Shown: positions 17,463-26,792 of the stretch, piece after piece
How positions within the stretch are numbered: position 1 is the stretch's first letter
Layout: each line of letters opens with the position of its first letter
Assembly (NCBI RefSeq): GCF_000016985.1
Contig: NC_009633.1
Coordinates: forward strand, 310,001-374,000
Length of the DNA stretch: 64,000 bases
Direction: 5' to 3'
Source of the DNA: Alkaliphilus metalliredigens QYMF
GTDB lineage: Bacteria > Bacillota > Clostridia > Peptostreptococcales > Natronincolaceae
Notes under the pieces: generated by a model
Databases searched by the model: none
What the model saw: the letters and a program-made list of their open reading frames with translations, nothing else
What the model was told of the DNA's origin: nothing
Translations under genes and position numbers: made by a program

Positions 17463-18890
17463 ATGAAACTTGGCTGGAAGATTTTTCTTCTTTGTGTGGG
17501 AATTTATGTTGTTTCACTGACCATAACAGGATTTGTAGTCAGTGAAAATACCTATACCAGCTTGTTGAAAAATGAAGTAGAAGGAACAGTAGAAGAAGAA
17601 AGTAATCTACACTCTACTTTGGCGGTATATTTATTAAACAATCAACGGATTGCTCAAGAAGAAATTGAATTAAAAAACTATAGTAAGAGCATGGTAGACA
17701 TGATTAATTCAGATAGAAATTATCTGGAGATATTTGATGAGAACCTAAACCTTTTAGCAACAAATGCACCAAAGGCTTGGTTTTTTTCCCGAAAAGAATT
17801 GGATGTGGCTTTGGAGGGACAAAAAAACTTTGTCCTAAGAAGAGATGAAGATGAGCTTTATTTATTTGTTTCTAACGTCTTAGAGATTGGTGAAGAAAAA
17901 ATTGTGTTATCCCTCATAAAGGATATTACCCATGTAGACCATTATCGTAGAGAACAATATCTACTTTTTATGAGAACGGGATTAATGGGATTGATTTTTG
18001 TTGCTCTCATCACCTGGGCATTGAGTATACTCCTACTGAAGCCCTTTAGAGAATTAAGTTCAACAGCTGAAAACATTGCTTCGGGCAATTATCATGTACG
18101 AGCAGAAGTCAACAGAACCGACGAAGTTGGCTTGTTGGCAGAGCAGTTTAATATCATGGCAGGCGAGATTGAGCAAAAGATGGGTGAGTTGAAGGAAGAG
18201 GGACAACAGCAGCAACGTTTTATTGACAACCTTACCCATGAGCTTCGAACGCCACTGACATCGATTATTGGTTATGCAGAGTACTTGCTAAAGGCAGAAT
18301 ATGATTCTAAAACATTTAATAAGGGTTTGAGCTATATCCACTCAGAGGGAAATCGGATGCTAAAATTAGCTAAAACCTTGATGGATATGATTTTAGTTCG
18401 AGAGAGGTCGTTGCAGCTTGAGGAGGAACACGTAATGTCTCTACTGGTGATGATACAAAATATCATGAAAGTAAAGGCAGAGAAAAAAGGTGTCATACTA
18501 AAAGTACAAGGAGAAAATCTAAAAATTTCAATAGATAAAGAACTGTTTAAAGTTGCCATTATCAATCTAGTGGATAATGCGATTAATGCCAGTCAAGAGG
18601 GACAAACGGTAACCATGGGCGTTGAAAAAACACCACAGAAAATTAGTCTGTATATAAAAGATGAAGGAAAAGGTATGGCGGAATGGGAGTTAAACAGAGT
18701 AATACAACCTTTTTATCGCGTTGATAAATCCCGCTCTAGAAAAGATGGAGGCATAGGATTAGGGTTAGCCATTTGCTATCAAATAGTAAAGGAACACGGT
18801 GCTATCTTTGAAATAGAAAGTGAGATAGGAAAAGGTACAAAGATAAAAGTTGATTTTCCTCAAAGAGTTTACAAAAATTTTACAAGTTAG
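17463..18890 (+). CDS. Membrane sensor histidine kinase
   Basis: A 475-residue kinase paired with the preceding regulator. It has a membrane helix at about 5-25, an extracytoplasmic sensor of about 140 residues, a second helix at about 168-190 and a HAMP linker (LLKPFRELSSTAENIASGNY). The dimerisation/phosphorylation motif is FIDNLTHELRTPLTS with His259. The ATPase domain has NLVDNAINAS (N box), DEGKGM (G1) and GGIGLGLAI (G2). Length and order are standard for the class. Signal unknown; an acidic lipoprotein gene follows with its own promoter and may belong to the same response. Confidence 0.92.
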   Translation: MKLGWKIFLLCVGIYVVSLTITGFVVSENTYTSLLKNEVEGTVEEESNLHSTLAVYLLNNQRIAQEEIELKNYSKSMVDMINSDRNYLEIFDENLNLLATNAPKAWFFSRKELDVALEGQKNFVLRRDEDELYLFVSNVLEIGEEKIVLSLIKDITHVDHYRREQYLLFMRTGLMGLIFVALITWALSILLLKPFRELSSTAENIASGNYHVRAEVNRTDEVGLLAEQFNIMAGEIEQKMGELKEEGQQQQRFIDNLTHELRTPLTSIIGYAEYLLKAEYDSKTFNKGLSYIHSEGNRMLKLAKTLMDMILVRERSLQLEEEHVMSLLVMIQNIMKVKAEKKGVILKVQGENLKISIDKELFKVAIINLVDNAINASQEGQTVTMGVEKTPQKISLYIKDEGKGMAEWELNRVIQPFYRVDKSRSRKDGGIGLGLAICYQIVKEHGAIFEIESEIGKGTKIKVDFPQRVYKNFTS

Positions 18891-18908
18891 AATTAAATTG
18901 GATAAAAT
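18880..18908 (+). promoter_or_regulatory. Sigma-A type promoter for the acidic lipoprotein gene
   Basis: TTACAA (18880-18885) and TAAAAT (18903-18908) are separated by 17 bases, overlapping the end of the kinase gene and about 55 bases before the next ATG. Confidence 0.5.
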
Positions 18909-18964
18909 CCTCTGATACAATAAGAATTGTTAAAGAGAATAAGTACATAAGGAGGATTTTAAAA

Positions 18965-19195
18965 ATGAAAAAAATATTAGCACTTTCATTAGTACTACTA
19001 CTGAGTTTAACTGTAATGGTTGCATGTAATGCAGAAGAAGAGACAATCACAGAACAAGAGGGAACTGAAATTGAACTTGAGATTGAAGAAGAAGTAGATG
19101 TAGACGCAGAAGTAGATGTGGATGTAGAAGAAGATGTAGACGCAGAAGAAGATGCAGATGCAGAAGAAGAAGAAGAAGAAGAAGAAAAAAGCTAA
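18965..19195 (+). CDS. Very acidic small lipoprotein
   Basis: A 76-residue precursor with a lipoprotein signal (ALSLVLLLSLTVMVAC, Cys21) behind a strong AAGGAGG site. The mature part is almost entirely Glu, Asp and Val, with VDVDAEVDVD-type repeats and a run of eight Glu before the final Lys-Ser. No family recognised. The composition suggests a cation-binding or surface-charge function at the outer membrane face; low-complexity GAA repeats also make it prone to length change. It has its own promoter and terminator. Confidence 0.75.
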   Translation: MKKILALSLVLLLSLTVMVACNAEEETITEQEGTEIELEIEEEVDVDAEVDVDVEEDVDAEEDADAEEEEEEEEKS

Positions 19196-19216
19196 TAAAC
19201 TAATACGATAAATGAT

Positions 19217-19250
19217 AAAGAGGCCTGCTTAAAAGGGGTCTCTTTTCTTT
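19217..19250 (+). terminator. Terminator after the acidic lipoprotein gene
   Basis: The stem 19217-19225 with 19237-19245 (AAAGAGGCC/GGTCTCTTT, one G-T pair) is followed by TCTTT. Confidence 0.7.
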
Positions 19251-19301
19251 ATATCTTAAAAAATGTATAATTAGGGAGAGATAAGTGAAAGGAATGATAA
19301 C

Positions 19302-21092
19302 ATGAAGAGGATCGTTTTTTCCCTTTGCTTTATTGTGATCCTAATGGGTTGTAGTCAACAGGAAATAAAGGAAGGACAAGTGTATGTAGTACAAGATGAG
19401 AATTATGATGAAGAACAAACTGGTGATATTTTAAATATTGAGGGAAGAATCCCCTTTCAAAAGTACGTTAACCAAAATATTGTAGATCTGCAGGATTCAA
19501 ACCGAATATTATTGACCATTGCCCCAAGTGGTGAGGAAATATATTTAATGGAGAGAATGGAAACAACCGAGCTTTCACCAGTTATTAAGGGAGACGTCAG
19601 GGAGAAGGTAAGGATTATAAGGGAGGATATGGTTACTAAAGATCAAGTAATTGTAGCAAAGGATATCCCTTTTGTTTCGAAAGTACGATGGAATACAGAG
19701 GGAAATATAGTGTCCTTCGGTGGTGGAGATAGGTTAACAATTTATGATGCCAAAGATGGAAGTATCATTATGGAGGGAAAACTAGCACAGGATCCCATCA
19801 CTGGATTTTTCTGGGCACCTACTGATGAAAACAAGATCTACACAGAGCAACCTAATTTGGCTAATGGTAGTATCTATTATCTGGCTTCTCAAAGAAAAGT
19901 GGAAGCATATGAAACCAGAGAGGAGACCTACTATAAGGGTAAATTAAATAGTGATTATTATTATGGAACAAAGTGGGATTTAGCTAATGGAAATATTAAG
20001 ACTGTTATTTTAGATAAACAAGGTAAAACAATAAAAGTTATCATTCCTGGAATATTTAGGGATTCTTATGAGAAATCATTAGTGGTAGTTGGTGAAGAAG
20101 GCTTTGGTTTATCTTATGTAGAGGATATTAATAATCCAGAAGATGCGATGGATTTAACAAAGGAGTATGTCTACGATGTTAAATTTATTGCTGATGGGAA
20201 AATAGCCTATACCACAAAGGCGGAGGACATAGATGATAATTTGTTTTATTTGCATATAGTGAGCAATAACGGAAGTGAATTGAAAAGAGCTAAGGTTTAT
20301 GGTGCCAATATTGCACTTTTACCTGATGGAAACTCTGGTTATATTAGTGGACCAGTATGGCAAAAGGTGGACTTTCTAGAAAACAAGCTATTTGAGGTTG
20401 ATTTAGAACATGATGTAGAACTAGATGAATCAAAAGAGATATATTCAACAATTAGAGGTGCCATGATGACACTTTATGACTTCCAAATGAAGGGAGAGGA
20501 AGATCGGAATAGAATAGAGAAGTATTTTAAGAATACACGCTCTCCTGAGCAATGGGCTTATTTTGATGTTACAAATATGCTTCAAGAAAACGATAACAGA
20601 TCATCAAGGCGAGATTATGCCATGAGGATTGATCTGAAGAGCTATGTCATGGATTATGCTGATGGTAGTGCATCTGTAGTCATTGACGTAAACATAAAGA
20701 ATTCATATGGGAGAGATATCACTACGGATTATGCTTTGGAGTTAAGTAAAAGTGAGGAGCGTTGGTATGTAACAGGCTTTAGTACTTTTCCCCACGCCGT
20801 GGAGAGAGAGGAGATAGAGAAAATCCTTCAGGAAACCATAGAAAAGATTCGAATAGGAAAGCTCTTTCCAGGTAAACTTGAGGATAAAGAGATTACTTTG
20901 GGACAAGTGCAATTTTGGTTAAGTAGGATGCCTCGCTTAGCACCGAATATAGAAAGTGCCAACGCAGTGAAGGTATTTTTACAGGTAAATCAGGAAGGAA
21001 GAGAAGAGGTGTACAAGTTGGTACTGGAGAAGGTAGAACAAAATTTATGGCAGCCTACTAAGCTGACTCAAGAAGACTTGAGTTCACTATAA
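19302..21092 (+). CDS. Large lipoprotein, possibly beta-propeller plus C-terminal domain
   Basis: A 596-residue lipoprotein (signal ending in ILMGC, Cys17). Residues about 60-380 contain repeated beta-strand motifs such as VRWNTEGNIVSFGGGDRLTI and DVKFIADGKIAYTTK, spaced like blades of a WD40/TolB-type propeller. The last 200 residues look like a separate alpha/beta domain. I recognise no named family. It lies 33 bases before a metallopeptidase gene on the same strand. Role unknown; a surface sensor or binding protein is a guess. Confidence 0.7.
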   Translation: MKRIVFSLCFIVILMGCSQQEIKEGQVYVVQDENYDEEQTGDILNIEGRIPFQKYVNQNIVDLQDSNRILLTIAPSGEEIYLMERMETTELSPVIKGDVREKVRIIREDMVTKDQVIVAKDIPFVSKVRWNTEGNIVSFGGGDRLTIYDAKDGSIIMEGKLAQDPITGFFWAPTDENKIYTEQPNLANGSIYYLASQRKVEAYETREETYYKGKLNSDYYYGTKWDLANGNIKTVILDKQGKTIKVIIPGIFRDSYEKSLVVVGEEGFGLSYVEDINNPEDAMDLTKEYVYDVKFIADGKIAYTTKAEDIDDNLFYLHIVSNNGSELKRAKVYGANIALLPDGNSGYISGPVWQKVDFLENKLFEVDLEHDVELDESKEIYSTIRGAMMTLYDFQMKGEEDRNRIEKYFKNTRSPEQWAYFDVTNMLQENDNRSSRRDYAMRIDLKSYVMDYADGSASVVIDVNIKNSYGRDITTDYALELSKSEERWYVTGFSTFPHAVEREEIEKILQETIEKIRIGKLFPGKLEDKEITLGQVQFWLSRMPRLAPNIESANAVKVFLQVNQEGREEVYKLVLEKVEQNLWQPTKLTQEDLSSL

Positions 21093-21124
21093 AAAAGCAA
21101 GTAAATAAAGAAAGGAGCACTGTT

Positions 21125-21505
21125 ATGAATAATTTTCCTTCTATAGATGAAGTTCATGATATATTAGATGAAATAGCTCAAGAGATACCAGATGTATTTT
21201 TCAAAGAATTAAATCAAGGCATTCTTCTGCTACCAGAACATAAGCTGCATTTTGAGAGTCGTACTAGGGATAAACTGTATATTATGGGGGAATATCGTAA
21301 GAGTATCACTGGTAGACAAATTATAATGTATTATGGCTCATTTGAAAGGCTTTATAAAGGAATGTCTAAAGAAAGGCTCTATGAAAAGTTAAAGGATACT
21401 TTACTCCATGAATTTACTCATCATCTAGAATCCTTAGCAGGAGAAGTGGGTTTAGAAGTAAAAGATAGTAAAGACCTTCGTAAATATAGGAATCGATTAA
21501 CTTAA
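21125..21505 (+). CDS. Minimal zinc metallopeptidase (COG3824/zincin family)
   Basis: A 126-residue cytoplasmic protein with the zinc-binding motif HEFTHH at residues 95-100, in LLHEFTHHLESLAGE, and the N-terminal pattern IDEVHDILDEIAQEIPDVFF typical of this small family. Its length is close to the usual 110-150. The family's substrate is unknown. It follows the lipoprotein gene with a good AAGGAG site. The 236 bases after it contain no further gene. Confidence 0.85.
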   Translation: MNNFPSIDEVHDILDEIAQEIPDVFFKELNQGILLLPEHKLHFESRTRDKLYIMGEYRKSITGRQIIMYYGSFERLYKGMSKERLYEKLKDTLLHEFTHHLESLAGEVGLEVKDSKDLRKYRNRLT

Positions 21506-21741
21506 GCATTAAATGTTTTAATGGCTACTGATAACGAAATGAGGTTTTGTAAGAAAAAAGATTTATTGGAAATATTTTATTATAACAAGAAGGATTTACC
21601 AATTATTTAACGAATACTTATATTGTATGACTCGTAGTATATGAGAGGCACCATAAAAATCAAGAAGATAAGGAGGAGATCAAAAATTTAAACTTATCTT
21701 GGATAAGGAGTGATAGATATAAAAGAGGAGGAAGAAAGAAC

Positions 21742-23619
21742 ATGAAGTTAGTAAATCACAAAAAACGTAGTTTAGCAATGTTGCTAGTAATGGCAATGGT
21801 ATTTACCGTATTACCAGCAATGGCACCAATGGTTGCAGAGGCGACTGTGAACGGAAGTGCACCGTACATTACCGTGACAGGTGATGTGTACGATGGTGAT
21901 GAGTACCAAACAGTAACAGAAGGCGTTTATCGCACTGGGTCAGACCTTCAAGTGATGAGTGGTCTTACATTTACAGTGTCTGAAAGTGTATACTTAAGGG
22001 CAACTGAAGGACCTAGTTCTGTAGTAGCTAGTGTATATAAGAACGACATTAGCGTAACAGAAGCGGTATACGTTCAGTCAACAGATGAAATAAGCATAAA
22101 AGGTAATGCAAATAGTAAGGTAACAGTTGAACTTAGTAGAACTTTGGATTTTAGTAGTCCAGTTGCTACATTTACGTTTACTGTAGATCTAGCAGATGTA
22201 GACGATGTAGACAACGGAGACGATGTAGACAATGGAGACGATGTAGACAACGGAGACGATGTAGACAACGGAGACGATGTAGACAACGGAGACGATGTAG
22301 ACAACGGAGACGATGTAGACAACGGAGATGATGTAGACAACGGAGAAGTTATAGAAGCACCAGAATTAACTTTTGTATCTAAAGATCGTAACAGTGTAAG
22401 ACTTCAGGTTTATTCAAAGGTTGAAGGTGCAAGATTTGAATTCTTTACAGGAGAGACAAAGAGAACGGCTACTTTTGTAACAGAAGAATCAGGTAAATAT
22501 CAATATACGATTACAGGATTAAGTGCAAATACAAGCTATACATTTACAGCAAGAGTCATCGTAGATGGTGTTAAATCAGCGCATTCCAATGAAGTAACCG
22601 TAACAACCGACAGAACTAGTTCTTCTGGCGGCGGCGGTGGCGGCGGTGGTGGAAGTACTTCAACTTCAACTTCAACTACTTCAGTAAGAGCATCTCAATC
22701 CGCTACTTTAAGAGGGCAAGGAGTTGTGATCAATTTCCCTGCTAATGCAATGGATAATGATTTTGAAGTCAAGATTGCAAAAATAAGTAATGTTTCTCGT
22801 TTACCAATGCCTTCAAATATGAAATTTGCGGGAGATGTATTTGAGATTACTAAGAACAGAAGTGGTGATTTCAAAGATGATGTAACCTTAACACTACCTT
22901 TTGATAAGGCTAAAGTAGATTTTGATAAGTATGATGTATCTCTTTTCTGGTTGAATGAGAGAACCGATAAGTGGATTGAATTAGACAATATAAAAGTAAA
23001 TAAATCCATAGGTAATGTAAGTGGAGAGGTAGATCACTTTACGAAGTTTGCTGTGTTAGCTATAGACCAAGATGCAGCAGAAGAAGAAAAAGAAAAACCA
23101 GTGCGAGTTTTTGCAGACGTTACAGGACACTGGGCAGAAACACATATCAACAACTTAGTAAAAACAGGAGCTATCGGTGGATACCCTGATGGAACATTTA
23201 AACCAGACAACAATATTACAAGAGCTGAATTTGCTACGGTATTAGTGAAGGCTCTGGATTTAGAAGTAAAATCAGGCAAAGTGTTTATTGATACAGCAGA
23301 TCATTGGGCGAAGGATTATATTGCAACAGCTTATGCTAATGGCATTATAAGCGGATATGATGCAAATACATTTGGTGCCAACGACTTTATTACCCGTGAG
23401 CAAAAGGCGGTAATGATTGTAAAGGCTGCTGCTTTAGAAAATGCGACAATGTCAAAAAGTTATGTAGATGCAGAAAGCGTTTCTGATTGGGCAAAGACAG
23501 CAGTAGAAACTGCTAACGCTAAAGGGATTATTAATGGATATCCAGATGGAACCTTTAGACCTAAAAATAACGCAACAAGAGCAGAAGCAGCTACAGTAAT
23601 TGCAAAAATTATTCATTAA
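21742..23619 (+). CDS. S-layer protein with DVDNGD repeats, Fn3-like domain and three SLH domains
   Basis: A 625-residue secreted protein. It has a signal peptide (about 1-35), an N-terminal beta-rich region, eight copies of DVDNG(D/E) at about 154-201, a fibronectin-III-like domain (about 207-293, GLSANTSYTFTARV), a Gly9 linker with Ser-Thr repeats (about 295-313), a ZU5/GAIN-like domain (about 320-440, GVVINFPANAM to VSGEVDHFTKFAVL) and three SLH domains from about 455 (FADVTGHWAETHINNL, FIDTADHWAKDYI, VSDWAKTAVETA). SLH domains bind pyruvylated wall polymer, so it is a surface-layer or surface-anchored protein. GGAGG precedes the ATG. It is monocistronic. Confidence 0.92.
   Translation: MKLVNHKKRSLAMLLVMAMVFTVLPAMAPMVAEATVNGSAPYITVTGDVYDGDEYQTVTEGVYRTGSDLQVMSGLTFTVSESVYLRATEGPSSVVASVYKNDISVTEAVYVQSTDEISIKGNANSKVTVELSRTLDFSSPVATFTFTVDLADVDDVDNGDDVDNGDDVDNGDDVDNGDDVDNGDDVDNGDDVDNGDDVDNGEVIEAPELTFVSKDRNSVRLQVYSKVEGARFEFFTGETKRTATFVTEESGKYQYTITGLSANTSYTFTARVIVDGVKSAHSNEVTVTTDRTSSSGGGGGGGGGSTSTSTSTTSVRASQSATLRGQGVVINFPANAMDNDFEVKIAKISNVSRLPMPSNMKFAGDVFEITKNRSGDFKDDVTLTLPFDKAKVDFDKYDVSLFWLNERTDKWIELDNIKVNKSIGNVSGEVDHFTKFAVLAIDQDAAEEEKEKPVRVFADVTGHWAETHINNLVKTGAIGGYPDGTFKPDNNITRAEFATVLVKALDLEVKSGKVFIDTADHWAKDYIATAYANGIISGYDANTFGANDFITREQKAVMIVKAAALENATMSKSYVDAESVSDWAKTAVETANAKGIINGYPDGTFRPKNNATRAEAATVIAKIIH
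22201..22344 (+). repeat. 18-bp tandem repeat, eight units, inside the S-layer gene
   Basis: Eight units of GACGATGTAGACAACGGA, nearly identical at the nucleotide level (single changes in units 2 and 8), coding for DVDNGD. The near-identity points to recent expansion and a site that may vary in copy number between strains. Confidence 0.95.
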
Positions 23620-23637
23620 AAAAGTAAATAAAAATAA

Positions 23638-23674
23638 AAATTCCCAAGAACTCTAGAGTTCTTGGGAATTTTTT
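23638..23674 (+). terminator. Terminator after the S-layer gene
   Basis: A perfect 17-bp palindromic stem (23638-23654 with 23655-23671) ends in a T6 run. In RNA the central bases would form the loop. Confidence 0.9.
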
Positions 23675-23694
23675 ACGGAATCAAACGATTATTG

Positions 23695-23819
23695 ATGAAA
23701 CTCTTCCCAATTAACGTCAAAGTGACTAAGTAATATAGTTAGGGAGAGAGGTGGAACAGATTTAGGGGACAAATTAAGATGAAAAAGAAGGTGTTGAGTG
23801 GATTGCTTATGATGATGAC
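23695..23819 (+). pseudogene. Leader and 5' fragment of a second dehydratase gene
   Basis: Matches 3205-3332 in the same direction. The ATG at 23779 begins MKKKVLSGLLMMM, then reads two more codons to a stop, because the homology ends abruptly at GATGATGA. Only 15 codons survive of a 615-codon gene. The remainder of 23820-24165 is AT-rich with no gene; it ends with the leader of the TetR gene. Confidence 0.9.
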
Positions 23820-24165
23820 AATTTAAATATTTTAAAATATTTTTGTTTTCATAAACATAATAATCTTATATGGACATCCTCATAAATTACAAGTCGGGGC
23901 TGGGGATACCTAATGCGATTATTCTTAATAATCAGTTAAGAAATAGTCCTCGAAATTTAGTTTATAATGATATATAGTGAATAAATAAGTAAGTATAACA
24001 GAGTCTCCCTCTTATTTGAAAAAGAGAGGCTGCTTTATACTTACTTTATATTTGACTATTGGATACAAAGGAATAGGATCGCGATTTGTCATTAACAATA
24101 GTGTATCTAGATGATTTAATTTATATACAATTATTCTAAAATTTAGAAAGTAGGAGGTGAATAAA

Positions 24166-24720
24166 GTGACCCAGAAAACAAAAGAGGCCATGGCAGCGTC
24201 TCTTAAAGAGCGCTTGCGCAAAACAACGCTTCAAAACATTACAGTGAAAGATATCGTAAAAGATTGCGAGGTAAACCGTCAGACGTTTTACTATCATTTT
24301 CAGGATAGTTTTGCGTTACTGGAATGGATTTTTGAAACTGAAGGCACGAAAGCGATCTCGACCAATAAAACCTATGACACCTGGGAACAAGGATTTTTAC
24401 GGGTATTTCAGTATGTGGAACAAAACAAAATGCTTGTGCATAATGCATATCATTCTATGGGTCGTGAACACGTGGAGAGGTACTTGTATAGTGTAGTTTA
24501 CAGGTTGCTGATAAATGTAATCAATGAGCAAGCGAAAGGTATGAATGTACCTGAAGACGACAAGGGGTTCATTGCTGATTTTTATAAGTATGCCTTTGTG
24601 GGAATAATGTTGGAGTGGATTCATCAAGGTATGAAAGAGCGTCCAGAAGATATTGTCGATAGGCTAAGCAAGTTGATCACAGGGGCCATTCATAGGGCGT
24701 TGCTTAAATATGAGCAGTAA
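24166..24720 (+). CDS. TetR/AcrR-family regulator (DhaS-like)
   Basis: A 184-residue repressor. The N-terminal helix-turn-helix contains NITVKDIVKDCEVNRQTFYYHF (written in two parts: NITVKDIVKDC and EVNRQTFYYHF) at about 25-50. The C-terminal domain resembles the TetR_C_8 group to which DhaS belongs, with FADFYKYAF-like and LEWIHQGM motifs. I chose the GTG at 24166, eight bases after AGGAGG; a GTG at 24157 overlaps that site. It lies between the dehydratase remnant and galU. There is no divergent target gene, so what it controls is unclear. Confidence 0.85.
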   Translation: MTQKTKEAMAASLKERLRKTTLQNITVKDIVKDCEVNRQTFYYHFQDSFALLEWIFETEGTKAISTNKTYDTWEQGFLRVFQYVEQNKMLVHNAYHSMGREHVERYLYSVVYRLLINVINEQAKGMNVPEDDKGFIADFYKYAFVGIMLEWIHQGMKERPEDIVDRLSKLITGAIHRALLKYEQ

Positions 24721-24818
24721 GGCATATCGTCCTTTTTGATAAAATTTCCAGTCATATGAAAAAAACTCATGTAAGTGATATACTATAGCTACTAGTGAAA
24801 ATACAAGGAGGAAATATG

Positions 24819-25745
24819 ATGAAGGTAAAAAAAGCCATTATTCCAGCGGCGGGGCTAGGGACACGTTTTCTACCGGCTACTAAAGCGCAACCAAAGGAAA
24901 TGCTACCCATTGTGGATAAACCAACACTGCAATATATTATTGAAGAAGCCGTGGCTTCTGGGATTGAAGAGATTTTGATTATTACAGGTCGAAATAAAAA
25001 GTCCATTGAAGATCACTTTGATAAGTCTGTGGAGTTAGAGCTAGAGCTTGAAAGCAAGGGTAAGACAGAGCTGTTAGAGGAAGTACGTAAGATTTCAGAT
25101 ATGGTGAATATCCATTACATTCGTCAAAAGGAACCAAAGGGCCTAGGACATGCCATCCACTGTGCCAAAAGCTTTATTGGCAATGAGCCATTTGCAGTTT
25201 TACTGGGGGATGACATCGTGGATGCACCTAAGCCTTGTCTAAAGCAGATGATTGATGCCTACAATGAATACAAAACCAGTATTTTAGGTGTTCAGGAAGT
25301 TCCATGGGAAGACGTTAATAAATATGGGATTGTTAAGGGAATGCATATTGAGGATCGAATCTATAAGGTGAAGGATTTGATAGAAAAACCAGCTGTGAAT
25401 GAGGCACCTTCTAATGTGGCCATCCTGGGAAGATATATTATCACACCAAATATTTTCGAAATTCTAGAGAATACCCCACCAGGCAAAGGAGGAGAAATTC
25501 AATTAACCGATGCCCTAAGGGTATTGGCTCAAAAAGAGGCCATGTATGCCTATCATTTTGAAGGAAGAAGATATGATGTAGGGGATAAGCAGGGCTTTTT
25601 AGAAGCTACTGTGGAGTTTGCATTAAAGAGAGAAGATCTCAGAGAAGATTTCTTAGCTTACTTACAAAAGATTACACGTCGGGAAGTAGAACGTGAACAA
25701 ACCCAGGTACAAGTTCAAGAAGTGGCCATGACAGATAAGGAATAA
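24819..25745 (+). CDS. galU: UTP-glucose-1-phosphate uridylyltransferase
   Basis: A 308-residue enzyme that makes UDP-glucose from UTP and glucose-1-phosphate for wall and surface polysaccharides. The nucleotide-binding signature AAGLGTRFLPATKAQPKEML is near the N-terminus, followed by IVDKPTLQYIIEEAV, FAVLLGDDIV and GGEIQLTDAL. There are two tandem ATGs (24816 and 24819) after AAGGAGG; the spacing favours the second. A Gln/Val-rich tail (QTQVQVQEV) is unusual. A 63-base fragment of a second copy is at 5860. With galE at 30267 it supplies sugars for the envelope cluster. Confidence 0.96.
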   Translation: MKVKKAIIPAAGLGTRFLPATKAQPKEMLPIVDKPTLQYIIEEAVASGIEEILIITGRNKKSIEDHFDKSVELELELESKGKTELLEEVRKISDMVNIHYIRQKEPKGLGHAIHCAKSFIGNEPFAVLLGDDIVDAPKPCLKQMIDAYNEYKTSILGVQEVPWEDVNKYGIVKGMHIEDRIYKVKDLIEKPAVNEAPSNVAILGRYIITPNIFEILENTPPGKGGEIQLTDALRVLAQKEAMYAYHFEGRRYDVGDKQGFLEATVEFALKREDLREDFLAYLQKITRREVEREQTQVQVQEVAMTDKE

Positions 25746-25758
25746 AATAAATAATTTT

Positions 25759-25830
25759 AATAAAGACCTTTTGTTAAGGGGTGGTAGAGCAATTGACCTA
25801 ATGTATCTTAGCAAAGGGTCTTTATTTTTT
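25759..25830 (+). terminator. Terminator after galU, with a long loop
   Basis: The arms 25759-25773 and 25812-25826 (AATAAAGACC.TTTTG and CAAAGGGTCTTTATT) pair with one mismatch across a 38-nt loop, and are followed by T6. Confidence 0.7.
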
Positions 25831-25949
25831 ATATTGTAGATATTTGTCGAAGGTATATGATAGAATTGTGTAGATGAGTAATAATTAAAAGTGGGATAAA
25901 ATATAAATAAGAGATCATTTACCCAAGGGAAATCGGAGGATTATAAGAT

Positions 25950-26792
25950 ATGAAATGGGACATGGAAAAGAAGTTTGATTTTAAGGGAAGGAATATGAAA
26001 ATAGTTGTGATTGCAGTGTTGATGATAGTAGTGGCACAGGCCTTAATTGGAACCATGTCTTTATCGATTGTCTTTAATGTTACTGCCCTACAGATCATTT
26101 TTGCAGGGATTTTAATTTCTGTTTTTATGAGCTTTCCCTTGGAGATTTTGACCAATACAGTAAAACTTGTGAAGGAAAGTTTTACAAATGATATTAATTA
26201 TGATGAGACAATCCATAAAATCTATGAGCTAACGGTTAAGATTAAAAAAAAGGGTGTTTTATCCATACAAGCAGAAATCGACCAAGAGGAAAACACATTT
26301 CTACGGGATGCAATGATCCTGTTAAATGATTATAAACGTTCCGATGCAATCGAAGATATTTTAGACAATGACATTGAGTCAAGACAGATGAATCTATATA
26401 AATGTCATAATGTCCTCAATATGATTGCCCACATCGCCCCTGCCTTTGGGCTCATTGGAACCTTGGTGGGAATGATTGGGCTCCTTGCCAATATCAGTAT
26501 ACCAGATCAAATTATGAACAATATGGCAGCAGCCTTAGTTTCCACATTATACGGGAGCCTAATTGCCAACATAATTGCGGTTCCTCTCATGGCTAGACTA
26601 AAAGAACATATAGAACAAAGAGTACTGCAATATCGAATCATAAAGGAAGGAATACTGCTGATCGCACAAGAGGATACCGCCAGAAATGTTTTCGATAAGA
26701 TGAACGTGATGCTAAAGGAAGAAAATAGATTGATCTATCCTAGACGAGCCCAAGAGGAAAGGAAACATGAAAGCTATGAGTTCAAAGTATGA
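25950..26792 (+). CDS. MotA/TolQ/ExbB-type proton-channel protein
   Basis: A 280-residue membrane protein with helices at about 17-38 and 42-65, a cytoplasmic domain, and two more helices at about 160-185 (IAPAFGLIGTLVGMIGLLA) and 195-220 (AAALVSTLYGSLIANIIAVP). The last two match the MotA/ExbB channel signature. It overlaps the MotB-like gene by 26 bases, so the two make one complex. No flagellar genes are near, so it may drive a non-flagellar process (gliding, uptake or wall work) or be an alternative stator. The GGAGG site is about ten bases before the ATG. Confidence 0.85.
   Translation: MKWDMEKKFDFKGRNMKIVVIAVLMIVVAQALIGTMSLSIVFNVTALQIIFAGILISVFMSFPLEILTNTVKLVKESFTNDINYDETIHKIYELTVKIKKKGVLSIQAEIDQEENTFLRDAMILLNDYKRSDAIEDILDNDIESRQMNLYKCHNVLNMIAHIAPAFGLIGTLVGMIGLLANISIPDQIMNNMAAALVSTLYGSLIANIIAVPLMARLKEHIEQRVLQYRIIKEGILLIAQEDTARNVFDKMNVMLKEENRLIYPRRAQEERKHESYEFKV

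Noticed and set aside
22074..22340. Minus-strand ORF of Ser/Thr/Pro/Leu repeats
   Set aside because: It is the antisense of the S-layer minisatellite and has no ribosome site or conserved features.
22201..22344. CRISPR-like array
   Set aside because: The repeats are contiguous 18-mers without spacers and lie in frame inside an S-layer gene.
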